Shown here in pieces: positions 10,483-19,759 of a stretch of 42,231 nucleotides of DNA. The position numbers and the translations under genes are program-made. The stretch spans positions 1 to 42,231 of the forward strand of contig NZ_BQIP01000035.1 of the NCBI RefSeq assembly GCF_021602585.1, read 5' to 3'. Position 1 is the first letter of the stretch. Every line of letters begins with the position of its first letter. This stretch comes from Pseudomonas faucium. Its GTDB lineage: Bacteria > Pseudomonadota > Gammaproteobacteria > Pseudomonadales > Pseudomonadaceae. The notes beneath the pieces were generated by a model that was given only the letters and a program-made list of their open reading frames with translations, was not told the DNA's origin and did not search any database.

Positions 10483-10905
10483 TCAACCCAGCTCTACAAT
10501 CTCGTAGCCGTGGGTAATTTCCACACCAGCGCGCTCCAGCATGATCGACGCCGAGCAGTACTTCTCCGCCGACAGCTCCACCGCCCGCTTGACCTGGGCC
10601 TCTTTGAGCCCACGGCCCTTGACCACGAAGTTCATGTGGATCTTGGTAAAGACCTTCGGGTCTTCACTGGCGCGCTCGGCTTCCAGGAAGGCTTCGCAGC
10701 TTTCCACCGCCTGGCGGGACTTCTTCAGGATGCTCACCACATCGAAGCTGCTGCAGCCACCCAGGCCGAGCAGGAGCATTTCCATCGGGCGCACGCCCAG
10801 GTTGCGGCCGCCAGCCTCGGGCGGGCCATCCATCACCACCACGTGGCCGCTCCCCGACTCACCGAGGAACATCGCTTCACCGGCCCACTGGATGCGTGCC
10901 TTCAT
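10483..10905 (-). CDS. OsmC family protein (YhfA-like)
   Basis: OsmC/Ohr family proteins reduce organic hydroperoxides through two cysteines. The 140-residue protein has C51 (LGLGGCSSFDVV) and C117 (EKYCSASIML), the two expected positions. The sequence resembles the YhfA branch, whose role is not well established, more than the typical Ohr branch. The ATG at 10905 has AGGAG upstream; the frame is open to 11049 but the added residues overlap the vfr promoter region and match nothing. It is divergent from vfr. Confidence 0.86.
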   Translation of the reverse strand: MKARIQWAGEAMFLGESGSGHVVVMDGPPEAGGRNLGVRPMEMLLLGLGGCSSFDVVSILKKSRQAVESCEAFLEAERASEDPKVFTKIHMNFVVKGRGLKEAQVKRAVELSAEKYCSASIMLERAGVEITHGYEIVELG

Positions 10906-11096
10906 CTGTCCGTACTCCTGGAATTCGCAAAAGGGTGTCAGCTTAAGCCTTGTATGGCTGTCGGAAAAGCTCAATGCGCGTCGCATTTGTGCCGAAACAT
11001 CCTGCAGTGTCTGATAAGCTGGCGCCAATTGAATGGCGCGCAGCGTCAATCAATGACTAACAAGAGCCTATGCCTCGCAACGAACAGGATTTCGTG

Positions 11097-11741
11097 ATGG
11101 TTGCCTCAGCCCTACCCGCCAAGATCAAGAACATCGACAAGCTGCTGGTGCACTGCCAGCGCCGCCGCTACACCGCCAAGAGCAACATCATCTGCGCCGG
11201 TGATCGTGCCGAAACCTTGTCGTACATCATCAAGGGCTCCGTGACCATCCTGATCGAAGACGACGAAGGCCACGAGATGATCATCGCCTACCTCAACAAC
11301 GGCGATTTCTTCGGCGAACTCGGGCTGTTCGAACCTGCCGACAGCGACCAGCAGCGCAGCGCCTGGGTACGGGCCAAGACCGAATGCGAAGTGGCAGAAA
11401 TCAGCTACGACAAGTTTCGCGAGCTGACCCGCCACGACCCGGAAATCCTCTACGCCCTCGGCAGCCAGATGGCCCAGCGCCTGCGCAACACCACGCGCAA
11501 GGTCGGCGACCTGGCGTTCTTCGATGTGACCGGCCGGGTGGCGCGCTGCCTGCTCGACCTGTGCAAGCAGCCAGATGCCATGACCCACCCGGACGGCATG
11601 CAGATCAAGATCACCCGCCAGGAAATTGGCCGCATCGTCGGTTGTTCCCGGGAAATGGTCGGCCGCGTGCTCAAGGATCTGGAAGAACGCAGCCTGGTAC
11701 AGGTCAAGGGCAAGACCATGGTGGTCTACGGCACCCGTTAA
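11097..11741 (+). CDS. vfr: cAMP-binding global regulator Vfr/Crp
   Basis: This is the CRP-family regulator that binds cAMP and controls transcription by a C-terminal helix-turn-helix. The 214-residue length equals P. aeruginosa Vfr. The cAMP pocket shows FGELGLF (72-78) and R87-S88 (RSAWVRAK), the hinge carries [12 protein letters not shown], and the recognition helix lies at about 173-194 ([20 protein letters not shown]). The ATG at 11097 is chosen because the family starts MVA..., and AGGA lies 7 bp upstream; an ATG at 11070 would add nine residues. In P. putida this protein is known as Crp and reported to bind cAMP with unusually high affinity. Its stop codon overlaps that of the convergent lipoate-ligase-like gene. 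Confidence 0.95.
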   Translation: MVASALPAKIKNIDKLLVHCQRRRYTAKSNIICAGDRAETLSYIIKGSVTILIEDDEGHEMIIAYLNNGDFFGELGLFEPADSDQQRSAWVRAKTECEVAEISYDKFRELTRHDPEILYALGSQMAQRLRNTTRKVGDLAFFDVTGRVARCLLDLCKQPDAMTHPDGMQIKITRQEIGRIVGCSREMVGRVLKDLEERSLVQVKGKTMVVYGTR

Positions 11742-12457
11742 TCCCTGGGCAGGGCCGCCAGGACTTCGCGGTATGCCTGGGACAGGCGCTCGAACCAGGG
11801 CGCCTGGGGCACCACTTCATGCAAGGCGATATGGCTGTCGGCGCGGCAGCGCTGCTCCAGTTCGCAACACTCGTTGAAGCGGTTGACCGCCGCGACCATC
11901 GATTCGCGCTCGTTGTCCAGCAGCAGCGCGCCATGCACCAGCACCACCGGGCGCTTGCCGCCCAGCCCCTGGCGCCAGCGCTGGGCCGTACCGACCAGCT
12001 TGCGGCCATTGAGGTTAACGTTGTAGCGGCCATCGCAGAAGGCGCCGTCGATTTCGCCCACCGATGCCACGCCACCCCACTCGCGCAACACATCGCACAG
12101 CGGCAGGCACAGGCGCTCGTAGGCGTTTTCGATGCGGCCGTGGTCGCCTTCGCTGCGCGGGGCGACATAGACCAGGGCCACGTTCACCGTCGAATGCGAC
12201 TGCGGTACCGGCTCACCGCCGGTTTCGCGCAACAGCACCGGCCAGCCGGCAATTGCCAGCTCCGCGCAAGCGGCTTCGAAGTTTTCCAGCCGGCTCATGC
12301 GCCGGGGCATGACCAGGGCGTGGTCGGTCGGCCGCCAGAACAGCACGCCGCATTCCTGGTCGCCGCGGCATACGGCGGCCAACAGTTCCTGTTCGGCATG
12401 CAGGCCTTGTTCGACGGTGAGGGCCAGGGGTTGATCGATCATTGATCCATCTTTCAT
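11738..12457 (-). CDS. Lipoate-protein ligase A/biotin ligase-family protein
   Basis: The 239-residue protein belongs to the BPL_LplA_LipB fold that transfers lipoate, octanoate or biotin to target lysines. It shows the cofactor-pocket loop RETGGEP (77-83) and the catalytic lysine K153 in [12 protein letters not shown]. It lacks the accessory C-terminal domain of E. coli LplA, so it could be a transferase or amidotransferase of the LipM/LipL type; the exact reaction is open. Two starts are possible: ATG 12457 with AGGGA 7 bp upstream (chosen) and ATG 12442 five codons in, with a poorer site. It converges on vfr with overlapping stop codons and no room for a terminator; a REP element lies upstream. 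Confidence 0.82.
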   Translation of the reverse strand: MKDGSMIDQPLALTVEQGLHAEQELLAAVCRGDQECGVLFWRPTDHALVMPRRMSRLENFEAACAELAIAGWPVLLRETGGEPVPQSHSTVNVALVYVAPRSEGDHGRIENAYERLCLPLCDVLREWGGVASVGEIDGAFCDGRYNVNLNGRKLVGTAQRWRQGLGGKRPVVLVHGALLLDNERESMVAAVNRFNECCELEQRCRADSHIALHEVVPQAPWFERLSQAYREVLAALPRD

Positions 12458-12469
12458 GTTGTTTTCCCT

Positions 12470-12564
12470 GGCCTCTTCGCGGGGCAAGCCCGCTCCCACA
12501 GGTTCTTGCTGCACTCAGGAACTGGAGTGTCATTGTGGGAGCGGGCTTGCCCCGCGAAGAGGCC
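12470..12564. repeat. REP doublet (REPIN), subtype 1
   Basis: Two 31-nt arms (12470-12500 and 12534-12564) are perfect reverse complements around a 33-nt loop. The core is CGCGGGGCAAGCCCGCTCCC, the common P. putida REP type. It sits between the start of the lipoate-ligase-like gene and the trpC terminator. It could fold in either transcript. Confidence 0.92.
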
Positions 12565-12581
12565 AGAACAGACAGACAAAA

Positions 12582-12602
12582 AAGCCGGCATAAAGCCGGC
12601 TT
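12582..12602 (-). terminator. Intrinsic terminator of the trpGDC operon
   Basis: AAGCCGGC (12582-12589) and GCCGGCTT (12595-12602) pair over 8 bp around a 5-nt loop; on the minus strand a run of six T follows. It starts 9 bp beyond the trpC stop codon. Confidence 0.88.
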
Positions 12603-12610
12603 CGTTTCAA

Positions 12611-13444
12611 TCAGTCCAGTTGCTGAACGGTCTTCTTCACCTGCTCGGGGAAGAACAACCGCTGCAGCTCCAGCCCAGGCTGTTCGGCCCGCATGAATGC
12701 CTCGCCGACCAGGAACGAGTAGACCTCGTTGATTTCCATCAGCTCCACATCGGCGCGGTTGAAAATGCCGCTCTCGGTAATGGCCAGACGGTCACGCGGA
12801 ATGCGCGGCAGCAGGTCGAGGGTGGTCTCCAGGCTGACGTCGAAGGTATGCAGGTTGCGGTTGTTGACCCCCACCAGCGGCGTATCGAGGGTTTTCAACG
12901 CGCGGTCCAGCTCATCGCCGTCATGCACTTCGACCAGCACGTCCAGGCCGACGTCCTTGGCGGTGGCGGCCAGCTCGGCCATCTTCACGTCATCCAGCGC
13001 CGACACGATCAGCAGCACGCAATCGGCGCCCAGGGCACGGGCCTCGACGATCTGGTACGGGTCGACCATGAAGTCCTTGCGGATCACCGGCAGCGAAACC
13101 GCGGCGCGGGCCTGCTGCAGGTATTCATCGGCGCCCTGGAAGTAATCCACGTCGGTCAGCACCGACAGGCAAGTCGCGCCGCCCTTTTCATAGCTGACGG
13201 CAATCTCCGCCGGCACGAAGTGCTCGCGGATTACCCCTTTGCTCGGCGAAGCCTTCTTGATTTCGGCAATGACCGCCGGCTGCTTGCGCTTGGCCTGTTC
13301 GATCAGCGCATTGGCGAAACCGCGCGGCGCATCGGCAGCCTTGGCCAGGCGCTCCAGTTCGGCAAGGCTGACGCGGGCGCTGCGCTCGGCCACTTCCTGG
13401 AATTTACGGGCAATGATCCTTTCCAGCACCGTCGGCACACTCAT
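12611..13444 (-). CDS. trpC: Indole-3-glycerol-phosphate synthase
   Basis: TrpC closes the indole ring, converting CdRP to indole-3-glycerol phosphate with loss of CO2. The 277-residue protein is a single-domain beta/alpha barrel, with [11 protein letters not shown] (catalytic Lys, about 60), [27 protein letters not shown] and ITESGI in order. It is not fused to TrpF, unlike E. coli TrpC. Its ATG overlaps the trpD stop codon (ATGA), so the two are translationally coupled. It is the last gene of trpGDC. Confidence 0.97.
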   Translation of the reverse strand: MSVPTVLERIIARKFQEVAERSARVSLAELERLAKAADAPRGFANALIEQAKRKQPAVIAEIKKASPSKGVIREHFVPAEIAVSYEKGGATCLSVLTDVDYFQGADEYLQQARAAVSLPVIRKDFMVDPYQIVEARALGADCVLLIVSALDDVKMAELAATAKDVGLDVLVEVHDGDELDRALKTLDTPLVGVNNRNLHTFDVSLETTLDLLPRIPRDRLAITESGIFNRADVELMEINEVYSFLVGEAFMRAEQPGLELQRLFFPEQVKKTVQQLD

Positions 13445-14490
13445 GCTTCGTTCTCCACCTTGAATACCGCCGTGAAGGCTCCCAATTCCTGCAGCTTCTC
13501 CCAGGCCAGGCCGGTGTGCAGGACGTCGTGGGCCAGTTCCACACCCGACTTGAGGCTCATGGCGTGGTCAGCGGCATACAGCGCCGCGCCCGCGTTGAGC
13601 ACGATCATCTCGGCCGCTTTCTGGCCGTTTTCGGTCTTGCGCCGGCCCAGGGCATCGCGGATCAGCTCCAGCGAAGCCTGCGGGCTCTCGACGGCCAGGC
13701 CGTGCAGGCTCTGGCTCTTCATGCCGAGGTCTTCAGGCTCGACCCAGTATTCGCTGATCTGGTCATTTTTCAGTTCGGCGACGAAGGTCGGCGCGGCCAG
13801 GCTGAACTCGTCCAGGCCGTCCTTGGAGTGCACCACCAGCACGTGCTTGCTGCCCAGGCGCTGCAGCACCTCGGCCAGCGGGCGGCACAGCGCCTGGGTG
13901 AACACGCCCACCACCTGGTGCTTCACACCGGCCGGATTCGTAAGCGGGCCAAGCATGTTGAACAAGGTGCGCAGGCCCAGGTCGCGGCGCGGGCCGGCGG
14001 CGTACTTCATGGCGCTGTGATGGCTTTGCGCGAACATGAAGCCGATGCCGAGGCTGTCGATGCAACGCGCAACCTGGGTTGGCGTCAAGTTCAGGTAGAT
14101 GCCGGCGGCTTCCAGCAGGTCGGCGCTGCCGCTCTTGCCGGACACAGCGCGGTTGCCATGCTTGGCGACCGGGCAACCCGCTGCCGCCAGAACGAACGAC
14201 GAGGCGGTGGAAACGTTGAAGATGTTGGCGCCGTCACCGCCGGTACCGACGATATCGACCACGCCATCGAGGTTTTTCAGCTCGACCTTGTCGGCCAGCT
14301 CGCGCATCACCGAAACGGCACCGACGATCTCGTCGATGCTCTCGCTCTTCATGCGCATGCCCATCAGGAAGGCGCCGATCTGCGCTTCGCTGCACTGGCC
14401 GGTCATGATCTGGCGCATGACGCCGCGCATTTCCTCGGTGCTCAGGTCCAGGTGGCCGACGATACGGCTCAACGCGCTCTTGATATCCAT
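13441..14490 (-). CDS. trpD: Anthranilate phosphoribosyltransferase
   Basis: TrpD joins anthranilate to PRPP. The 349-residue protein shows the PRPP loop [15 protein letters not shown] (about 81-95), the [18 protein letters not shown] region (about 114-131) and the [20 protein letters not shown] segment typical of the family. It is separate from TrpG, again unlike the E. coli TrpD fusion. It starts 9 bp after trpG and overlaps trpC by 4 bp. Confidence 0.97.
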   Translation of the reverse strand: MDIKSALSRIVGHLDLSTEEMRGVMRQIMTGQCSEAQIGAFLMGMRMKSESIDEIVGAVSVMRELADKVELKNLDGVVDIVGTGGDGANIFNVSTASSFVLAAAGCPVAKHGNRAVSGKSGSADLLEAAGIYLNLTPTQVARCIDSLGIGFMFAQSHHSAMKYAAGPRRDLGLRTLFNMLGPLTNPAGVKHQVVGVFTQALCRPLAEVLQRLGSKHVLVVHSKDGLDEFSLAAPTFVAELKNDQISEYWVEPEDLGMKSQSLHGLAVESPQASLELIRDALGRRKTENGQKAAEMIVLNAGAALYAADHAMSLKSGVELAHDVLHTGLAWEKLQELGAFTAVFKVENEA

Positions 14491-14499
14491 GTTCGATCC

Positions 14500-15093
14500 T
14501 TAGCGGCGGCCGCCGGTCTGCTTGAGGAAGTTGGCGAACAGCTCGTGGCCCTGCTCGGTGAGGATGGACTCGGGGTGGAACTGCACCCCTTCGATATTCA
14601 GCGTCTTGTGGCGCAGGCCCATGATCTCGTCGACCGAGCCGTCATCGTGGGCGGTCCAGGCGGTCACTTCCAGGCAGTCGGGCAGCGTCTCGCGCTTGAC
14701 CACCAGCGAATGGTAGCGGGTCACCGTCAGCGGGTTGTTGAGGCCGGCGAACACGCCGAGGTCGCGGTGCTGCACCGGGCTGGTCTTGCCATGCATCACC
14801 TGGCGCGCACGCACCACGTCACCGCCAAAGGCCTGGCCGATGGACTGATGGCCAAGGCACACGCCCAGGATCGGCAGCTTGCCGGCAAAATGCAGGATGG
14901 CCTCGATGGAAACACCCGCTTCGCTGGGTGTGCACGGGCCTGGGGAGACGACGATGCGCTCGGGGTTGAGGGCTTCGATCTGGGCGATGGTCATTTCATC
15001 GTTGCGAATGACCTTCACCTCGGCACCCAGCTCGCCCAGGTACTGGACGACGTTGTAGGTGAATGAGTCGTAGTTGTCGATCATCAGTAACAT
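14500..15093 (-). CDS. trpG: Anthranilate synthase component II (glutamine amidotransferase)
   Basis: TrpG hydrolyses glutamine and passes ammonia to TrpE for anthranilate synthesis. The 197-residue class I amidotransferase has the nucleophile C79 ([10 protein letters not shown]), the oxyanion PGPCTP segment (51-56) and the C-terminal HPES with the catalytic His and Glu. The ATG at 15093 has AGAGG upstream. It heads trpGDC behind a leader of at least 170 nt that encodes a Trp-containing peptide. The protein may also serve p-aminobenzoate synthesis if no separate PabA exists; that cannot be seen here. Confidence 0.96.
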   Translation of the reverse strand: MLLMIDNYDSFTYNVVQYLGELGAEVKVIRNDEMTIAQIEALNPERIVVSPGPCTPSEAGVSIEAILHFAGKLPILGVCLGHQSIGQAFGGDVVRARQVMHGKTSPVQHRDLGVFAGLNNPLTVTRYHSLVVKRETLPDCLEVTAWTAHDDGSVDEIMGLRHKTLNIEGVQFHPESILTEQGHELFANFLKQTGGRR

Positions 15094-15452
15094 CGGTTGA
15101 ACCTCTTGAATCTACTGACTTTGAATTCGAACCTTCCCCGGCCACGCGCGTGGGCAGTGGATGTTTAAGCAAACGGGAAGGTAAACGGGGGCGGGCCGGA
15201 CGGGCCGGCAGGAGATAAAGTCAGGCGCGCCAACGCCAACGGGCGTGGGCCTTGATTACGCGCATCAAGAGTTTACTGACGATCAACACAGGATAGGTCT
15301 CGCTCATACGTCCCGGCACAGTAGCCTACCGGCGCGACGGGCGCAATATGCCCGTAAACACGGGGAAACGAATGGACTTGGGAGCCATGCCCGACGATTT
15401 GCTAAGGTCGATCAGGTTGTTCCCATAAAAACAATGAAAAGGATGTTCATCG
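15094..15452. promoter_or_regulatory. Intergenic region trpG/estP holding the trpGDC leader
   Basis: This 359-bp gap separates divergent trpG (-) and estP (+). On the minus strand it contains the leader peptide at 15221-15265, a C-rich G-poor stretch (about 15150-15196) and a perfect 8-bp stem ACCTTCCC/GGGAAGGT (15131-15138 with 15175-15182) that encloses the palindrome CCACGCGCGTGG (15142-15153). No hairpin here is followed by a good T run. On the plus strand AAGGA stands 9 bp before the estP ATG. I found no convincing promoter hexamers for either direction. Attenuation of trpE and trpGDC in P. putida has been reported, as I recall. Confidence 0.6.
15221..15265 (-). CDS. trpGDC leader peptide with two Trp codons
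   Basis: A 14-codon ORF reads MRVIKAHARWRWRA and stops at 15221. The two Trp codons sit four and two codons from the end of the peptide, as in trp leader peptides where ribosome stalling senses Trp-tRNA. A near-identical peptide ([14 protein letters not shown]) precedes trpE, and the bases before both ATGs are alike (AAACTCTTG versus AAATTCTGG), which argues for common origin and selection. No clear Shine-Dalgarno sequence precedes this ATG; an in-frame ATG at 15307, with GGGA just upstream, would give a 28-residue peptide beginning MSETYPVLIV. Confidence 0.65.
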   Translation of the reverse strand: MRVIKAHARWRWRA

Positions 15453-17354
15453 ATGCGCAAAGCACCGCTGCTGCGTTTCACCCTCGCCTCACTGGCCCTC
15501 GCCTGTGGCCAGGCCCTCGCCGCCCCCTCGCCCTACTCCACCCTGATCGTGTTCGGCGACAGCCTCAGCGATGCCGGGCAATTTCCCGACCTGGCAGGCG
15601 GCACGCCAGGCGCCCGCTTCACCAACCGTGACGCACAAGGCAACTTCGCGCCGGTGTCGCCGATGATCCTTGGCGGCAAACTGGGCTTCAGCGCCAGCGA
15701 ACTGGGCCCCTCGACCTCACCTGGCAATGCGGCCCGGGGCCTTCCCGATGGCAACAACTGGGCCGTTGGCGGCTATACCACCGGGCAGATCCTGGCATCG
15801 ATCACCGACACGTCCGAAACCGTGATCCCCCCGGGCCAGCAAGGCGCTGGCACGGTACTGCGCGACCGGCCGGGCTACCTTGCCAACGGCCAGCGGGCCG
15901 ACCCCAATGCGCTCTACTACCTGACCGGCGGTGGCAATGACTTCCTCCAGGGCCTGGTCAACTCACCGGCCGACGCTGCAGCCGCCGGCGCGCGCCTGGC
16001 GGCCAGTGCCCAGGCCCTGCAGCAGGGCGGCGCCCGCTACATCATGGTGTGGCTGCTGCCCGACCTGGGCCAGACTCCCAATTTCAGCGGCACGCCCATG
16101 CAGAACCCGCTGTCGCAACTTTCCGCCGTGTTCAACCAGTCACTGGTCAGCCAGCTCAATCAGGTCGACGCCGAGATCATTCCGTTGAACATCCCGCGGC
16201 TGCTGAATGAAGCGCTGGCCAGCCCGGCTGATTTCGGCCTGGCCAGCGGCCAGAACCTGGTGGGCACCTGCTACAGCGGCAACAGCTGCGTGGAGAACCC
16301 CGTGTACGGCATCAACGGCCTGACACCCGACCCGACCAAGCTGCTGTTCAACGACTCGGTCCACCCCACCATCGCCGGCCAACAGCTAATCGCCGACTAC
16401 GCCTATTCGATCCTCGCCGCCCCGTGGGAGCTGACATTGCTCCCGGAAATGGCCCACGCCAGCCTGCGTGCGCACCAGGACGAGCTGCGCAATCAGTGGC
16501 AGACACCCTGGCAAGCGGTGGGGCAATGGCAACCCTTCGTCAGCACCGGCGCACAGGACCTGGACTTCGACAGCCAGCGCAGCGCCGCCAGTGCAGACGG
16601 CCATGGCTACAACCTGACCCTGGGCGGCAGTTATCGGCTGAACGACGCCTGGCGCCTGGGCCTGGCCGGTGGCGCCTACCGGCAGAAACTGGAAGCAGGT
16701 GCACAGGATTCGGACTACAAGCTCGACAGCTACCTGGCCACCGCCTTCGCCCAGTTCCGCCAGGACCGCTGGTGGGCGGATGCCGCGCTGACGGCCGGGC
16801 ACCTGGATTATCGCGACCTCAAGCGCACCTTCGCGCTGGGCGTGAATGACCGCAGCGAGAAAGGCGACACAGATGGCAAAGCCTGGGCCGTGACCGGACG
16901 CCTGGGTTACAACCTGGCGGCCGAGGCCAGCAGTTGGCAGCTGGCACCGTTCATCAGTGCCGACTATGCGCGGGTGAAGGTCGATGGGTATGACGAGAAG
17001 AGCGGGCGCTCGACCGCGCTGGGCTTCGACGACCAGGACCGCACCTCGCGGCGCCTGGGCGTGGGCCTGCTCGGCAGCGTGCAGGTGCTGCCGAGCACCC
17101 GCGTGTTCGCCGAGGTGGCGCAGGAGCATGAGTTCGAGGATGACCGGCAGGATGTGACCATGCACCTGACGACGCTGCCGGCCAACGATATCACCCTGAC
17201 CGGGTATACGCCGCACAGCGACCTGACCCGAGCGAGCCTCGGGGTGAGCCATGAGCTGGTGGCGGGGGTGCACCTGCGGGGCAATTACAACTGGCGCAAG
17301 AGCGATGAGTTAACCCAGCAGGGGGTGAGCCTGGGCGTCAGCGTCGACTTCTGA
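15453..17354 (+). CDS. estP: Autotransporter GDSL esterase (EstA/EstP)
   Basis: This is an outer-membrane esterase displayed on the cell surface. The 633-residue protein has a signal peptide cleaved after ALA (about 23), a GDSL lipase/esterase passenger (about 28-325) with the nucleophile S37 (FGDSLSDAG), the oxyanion GGND (160-163) and the catalytic D301/H304 (DSVHP), and a C-terminal autotransporter beta-barrel (about 350-633) ending in Phe, as expected for BAM recognition. The P. aeruginosa homologue EstA is involved in rhamnolipid production and motility. The gene is inserted between trpGDC and trpE and converges on trpE; it has its own upstream region with AAGGA. Confidence 0.94.
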   Translation: MRKAPLLRFTLASLALACGQALAAPSPYSTLIVFGDSLSDAGQFPDLAGGTPGARFTNRDAQGNFAPVSPMILGGKLGFSASELGPSTSPGNAARGLPDGNNWAVGGYTTGQILASITDTSETVIPPGQQGAGTVLRDRPGYLANGQRADPNALYYLTGGGNDFLQGLVNSPADAAAAGARLAASAQALQQGGARYIMVWLLPDLGQTPNFSGTPMQNPLSQLSAVFNQSLVSQLNQVDAEIIPLNIPRLLNEALASPADFGLASGQNLVGTCYSGNSCVENPVYGINGLTPDPTKLLFNDSVHPTIAGQQLIADYAYSILAAPWELTLLPEMAHASLRAHQDELRNQWQTPWQAVGQWQPFVSTGAQDLDFDSQRSAASADGHGYNLTLGGSYRLNDAWRLGLAGGAYRQKLEAGAQDSDYKLDSYLATAFAQFRQDRWWADAALTAGHLDYRDLKRTFALGVNDRSEKGDTDGKAWAVTGRLGYNLAAEASSWQLAPFISADYARVKVDGYDEKSGRSTALGFDDQDRTSRRLGVGLLGSVQVLPSTRVFAEVAQEHEFEDDRQDVTMHLTTLPANDITLTGYTPHSDLTRASLGVSHELVAGVHLRGNYNWRKSDELTQQGVSLGVSVDF

Positions 17355-17361
17355 AAACAGC

Positions 17362-17382
17362 TGGGGCCGCAATGCGGCCCCA
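17362..17382. terminator. Hairpin terminator between estP and trpE
   Basis: TGGGGCCGC (17362-17370) and GCGGCCCCA (17374-17382) form a perfect 9-bp stem with a 3-nt loop. On the minus strand GCTGTTTTC follows, so it serves trpE better than estP, whose side has few T residues. Confidence 0.7.
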
Positions 17383-17388
17383 TTCGTG

Positions 17389-18870
17389 TCACTTGGCAGA
17401 GGTCTGCTCGGCCAACGCCACCGCACGGAACATCGCCCGGCGCTTGTTGATGGTTTCTTCCCACTCCAGCGCTGGCACCGAGTCGGCAACGATGCCGCCG
17501 CCAGCCTGCACATGCAGTTCGCCGTCCTTGATCACCGCCGTGCGAATGGCAATCGCGGTATCCATGTTGCCGTTCCAGGCGAAGTAGCCCACCGCGCCCC
17601 CATAGACGCCACGCTTGACCGGCTCCAGTTCGTCGATGATTTCCATCGCGCGGATTTTCGGCGCACCCGACAAGGTGCCCGCCGGCAGGATCGCCCGCAG
17701 TGCATCCATGGCGGTCAGGCCCTGGCGCAGCTGGCCGGTGACGTTGGATACGATGTGCATCACGTTGGAGTAACGCTCGATCACCATCTTCTCGGTCAGG
17801 CGCACGCTGCCGGTCGACGACACCCGGCCCACGTCGTTGCGGCCCAGGTCGATGAGCATCAGGTGCTCGGCGATTTCTTTCTCGTCCGACAGCAGGTCGT
17901 CTTCCAACGCCCGGTCGGCCTCTTCGGTCGCCCCGCGCGGGCGCGTGCCGGCAATCGGGCGCACGGTGACCAGGTTGTCCTCCACCCGCACCAGCACTTC
18001 CGGCGAGCTGCCTACCACATGGAAGTCGCCGAAGTTGAAGAAGTACATGTAAGGCGTCGGGTTGAAGCAGCGCAGCGCACGGTACAGGTCGATGGGCGCG
18101 GCCTTGAAGTCGATCGACATGCGCTGCGACGGCACCACCTGCATGCAGTCGCCCGCCAGGATGTATTCCTTGATGCGCCCTACCGCGTTCTCGTAATCGT
18201 CGCGGGTATAGCTGGAGCGAAATTCCGGCTCGGCCGCCATCGGGCCGCTGAGGTCGAGGCCACGGCGCGGCGTGATCGGCTGGCGCAGGGTTTCCAGCAG
18301 GCCCTGCAGGCGTGCCTGGCCTTGTTCGAACGCCTGCTCCTGGGCCGGGTCGACCAGCACGATGGCGTGCATCTTGCCCGCCAGGTTGTCGAACACCACC
18401 ACGGCGTCGGAAACCATCAGCAGGATGTCCGGCACGCCCAGTGGGTCCGGGTTGGGGCTGGCGCCCAGGCGTTTTTCCACATAGCGCACGCAGTCGTAGC
18501 CGAAGTAGCCCACCAGGCCGCCGTTGAAGCGAGGCAAGCCGGGGATGTCAGCGACCTTGTAGCGGTCCTTGAAGGCTTCGACGAAGGCCAGCGGGTCTTC
18601 GACGTCATGGCTTTCCACTTCCACGCCATCCTGGAGGATGCTGACGTGGTAGCCGTGCACGCGCATCACCGTGCGCGACGGCAGGCCGATCATCGAGTAA
18701 CGGCCCCACTTCTCGCCGCCCTGCACCGATTCGAGCAGGTAGGTGTTGGGCTGGTCGGCCAGTTTCAGGTAGATCGACAGCGGCGTGTCGAAGTCGGCCA
18801 GGGTTTCGCAGGCCAGGGGAATGCGGTTGTAGCCGGCAGCGGCCAGGCGCAGGAATTCTTCGCGGGTCAT
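17389..18870 (-). CDS. trpE: Anthranilate synthase component I
   Basis: TrpE converts chorismate and ammonia to anthranilate, the committed step of tryptophan synthesis. The 493-residue protein has the N-terminal tryptophan feedback site LLES (45-48) and the C-terminal chorismate-binding domain with [37 protein letters not shown] and [15 protein letters not shown] in order. The ATG at 18870 has GAGG 7 bp upstream; an in-frame start at 18894 is less likely. It lies 70 bp after gph, is preceded by a Trp-rich leader peptide within gph, and is unlinked from trpGDC by the estP gene. Confidence 0.97.
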   Translation of the reverse strand: MTREEFLRLAAAGYNRIPLACETLADFDTPLSIYLKLADQPNTYLLESVQGGEKWGRYSMIGLPSRTVMRVHGYHVSILQDGVEVESHDVEDPLAFVEAFKDRYKVADIPGLPRFNGGLVGYFGYDCVRYVEKRLGASPNPDPLGVPDILLMVSDAVVVFDNLAGKMHAIVLVDPAQEQAFEQGQARLQGLLETLRQPITPRRGLDLSGPMAAEPEFRSSYTRDDYENAVGRIKEYILAGDCMQVVPSQRMSIDFKAAPIDLYRALRCFNPTPYMYFFNFGDFHVVGSSPEVLVRVEDNLVTVRPIAGTRPRGATEEADRALEDDLLSDEKEIAEHLMLIDLGRNDVGRVSSTGSVRLTEKMVIERYSNVMHIVSNVTGQLRQGLTAMDALRAILPAGTLSGAPKIRAMEIIDELEPVKRGVYGGAVGYFAWNGNMDTAIAIRTAVIKDGELHVQAGGGIVADSVPALEWEETINKRRAMFRAVALAEQTSAK

Positions 18871-18940
18871 GGGTAGCCTCGTGGCAAGCAGCAATAGGGT
18901 CGGGCAAGCGGACGGGCCGGCAGGCGCCGGCGGGCAGGAG
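18871..18940 (-). promoter_or_regulatory. trpE leader RNA between gph stop and trpE
   Basis: The 70 bp carry the repeat-containing hairpin GCCGGC-GCCT-GCCGGC (about 18917-18932) and a pyrimidine-rich stretch leading to the trpE ribosome-binding site. A 16-nt block (18909-18924) is identical to one in the trpGDC leader (15197-15212), at the same side of the leader-peptide stop codon. No T run follows the hairpin, so a simple intrinsic attenuator is not obvious. Confidence 0.5.
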
Positions 18941-18985
18941 TCAGGCGCGCCAGCGCCAACGGGCCAGTGCCTTGATGACTTTCAT
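18941..18985 (-). CDS. trpE leader peptide, in frame within the end of gph
   Basis: An internal ATG at 18985 opens a 14-codon [17 protein letters not shown], that shares its stop codon with gph and is 12 of 14 residues identical to the trpGDC leader peptide. It could be made by internal initiation, or the gph ribosome itself could act as the Trp sensor when it reads the last codons. A further Trp codon lies directly before the ATG. No good ribosome-binding site is seen; an in-frame GTG at 19015 has AGAGAG upstream and is another possible start. Confidence 0.55.
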   Translation of the reverse strand: MKVIKALARWRWRA

Positions 18986-19759
18986 CCAGAATTTGCCAGT
19001 GACCGCCACGGGGGACTCTCTGTCTTGTGAGGCTTGAAGGTCCGCCAACGTTATCCCAGTGGCCGGGTCTGCGCAACCGGGCAGCAGCGCGCGCAGGTCG
19101 TCGATCACCAGGTTCGGCGATTCTTCATCGATCGGCCGGCCATGGTTGTAGCCATAGCTCAGGCCAACGCACTGCACACCGGCAGCCTTGGCCGCCAGCA
19201 CGTCGCTGCGCGAGTCACCGACGAACAGCGATTGCTCCGGCGTGACGCCGGCCATTTTCATCACGTGCAGCAGCGCTGCGGGGTCGGGCTTTTTCTCTGG
19301 CAGCGTGTCGCCGCCGATGATCCAGCGGAAATAGCGGCCGATCTTCATCTGGTCCAGCAACGGCCCGACGAAGCGTTCGGGCTTGTTGGTGATCAGCGCC
19401 ATCTCCACGCCCTGCTTGTGCAGCCAGCGCAGGGTATCCTTCACACCGGGGTAGATGACGGTCAGCCCATGGCTGTCGGCATACGCCTCCATGAACAACG
19501 CCAGCGCCTGGTCGGCCAGGGCATCGTCCACCGAAGCGTGCTCGATGCCGCCGGCCAGGGCCCGGCGCACCAGCACCTGGGCACCGTTGCCTACCCAGTG
19601 GCGCACGGCCTCGAGGCCTGCGGGCGGGCGCCCGAGTTCGAGCAGCATGCGGTCCACGGCGGCGGCCAGGTCAGGTACCGAGTCGATCAGGGTGCCGTCC
19701 AGATCGAACATCACCAGCCTGGGCAGCGTCCCCGGGAACAGCTGCTCGAAGCCGCTCAT
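18941..19759 (-). CDS. gph: Phosphoglycolate phosphatase
   Basis: Gph dephosphorylates 2-phosphoglycolate formed in DNA repair. The 272-residue HAD hydrolase has the nucleophile motif FDLDGT (D19, D21), the ITNKP motif II segment, the [11 protein letters not shown] motif III Lys and [13 protein letters not shown] motif IV. It overlaps rpe by 4 bp (ATGA), the classical rpe-gph arrangement. The last 45 bp after the HAD domain double as the trpE leader peptide, so the C-terminal [13 protein letters not shown] tail may owe its sequence to trpE control, not to catalysis. In Pseudomonas the MurNAc-6-phosphate phosphatase MupP was also long annotated as Gph; the rpe linkage favours the true Gph here. 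Confidence 0.92.
   Translation of the reverse strand: MSGFEQLFPGTLPRLVMFDLDGTLIDSVPDLAAAVDRMLLELGRPPAGLEAVRHWVGNGAQVLVRRALAGGIEHASVDDALADQALALFMEAYADSHGLTVIYPGVKDTLRWLHKQGVEMALITNKPERFVGPLLDQMKIGRYFRWIIGGDTLPEKKPDPAALLHVMKMAGVTPEQSLFVGDSRSDVLAAKAAGVQCVGLSYGYNHGRPIDEESPNLVIDDLRALLPGCADPATGITLADLQASQDRESPVAVTGKFWMKVIKALARWRWRA

Noticed and set aside
13516-15066. A 516-residue plus-strand frame opposite trpD and trpG
   Set aside because: It lies fully antisense to two well-supported genes and its translation is His/Gln/Ala/Val-rich with no recognisable domain.
18941-19759. gph as the MurNAc-6-phosphate phosphatase MupP
   Set aside because: Both are HAD hydrolases and can be confused, but coupling to rpe is typical of true Gph. 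Without a search this remains a judgement.
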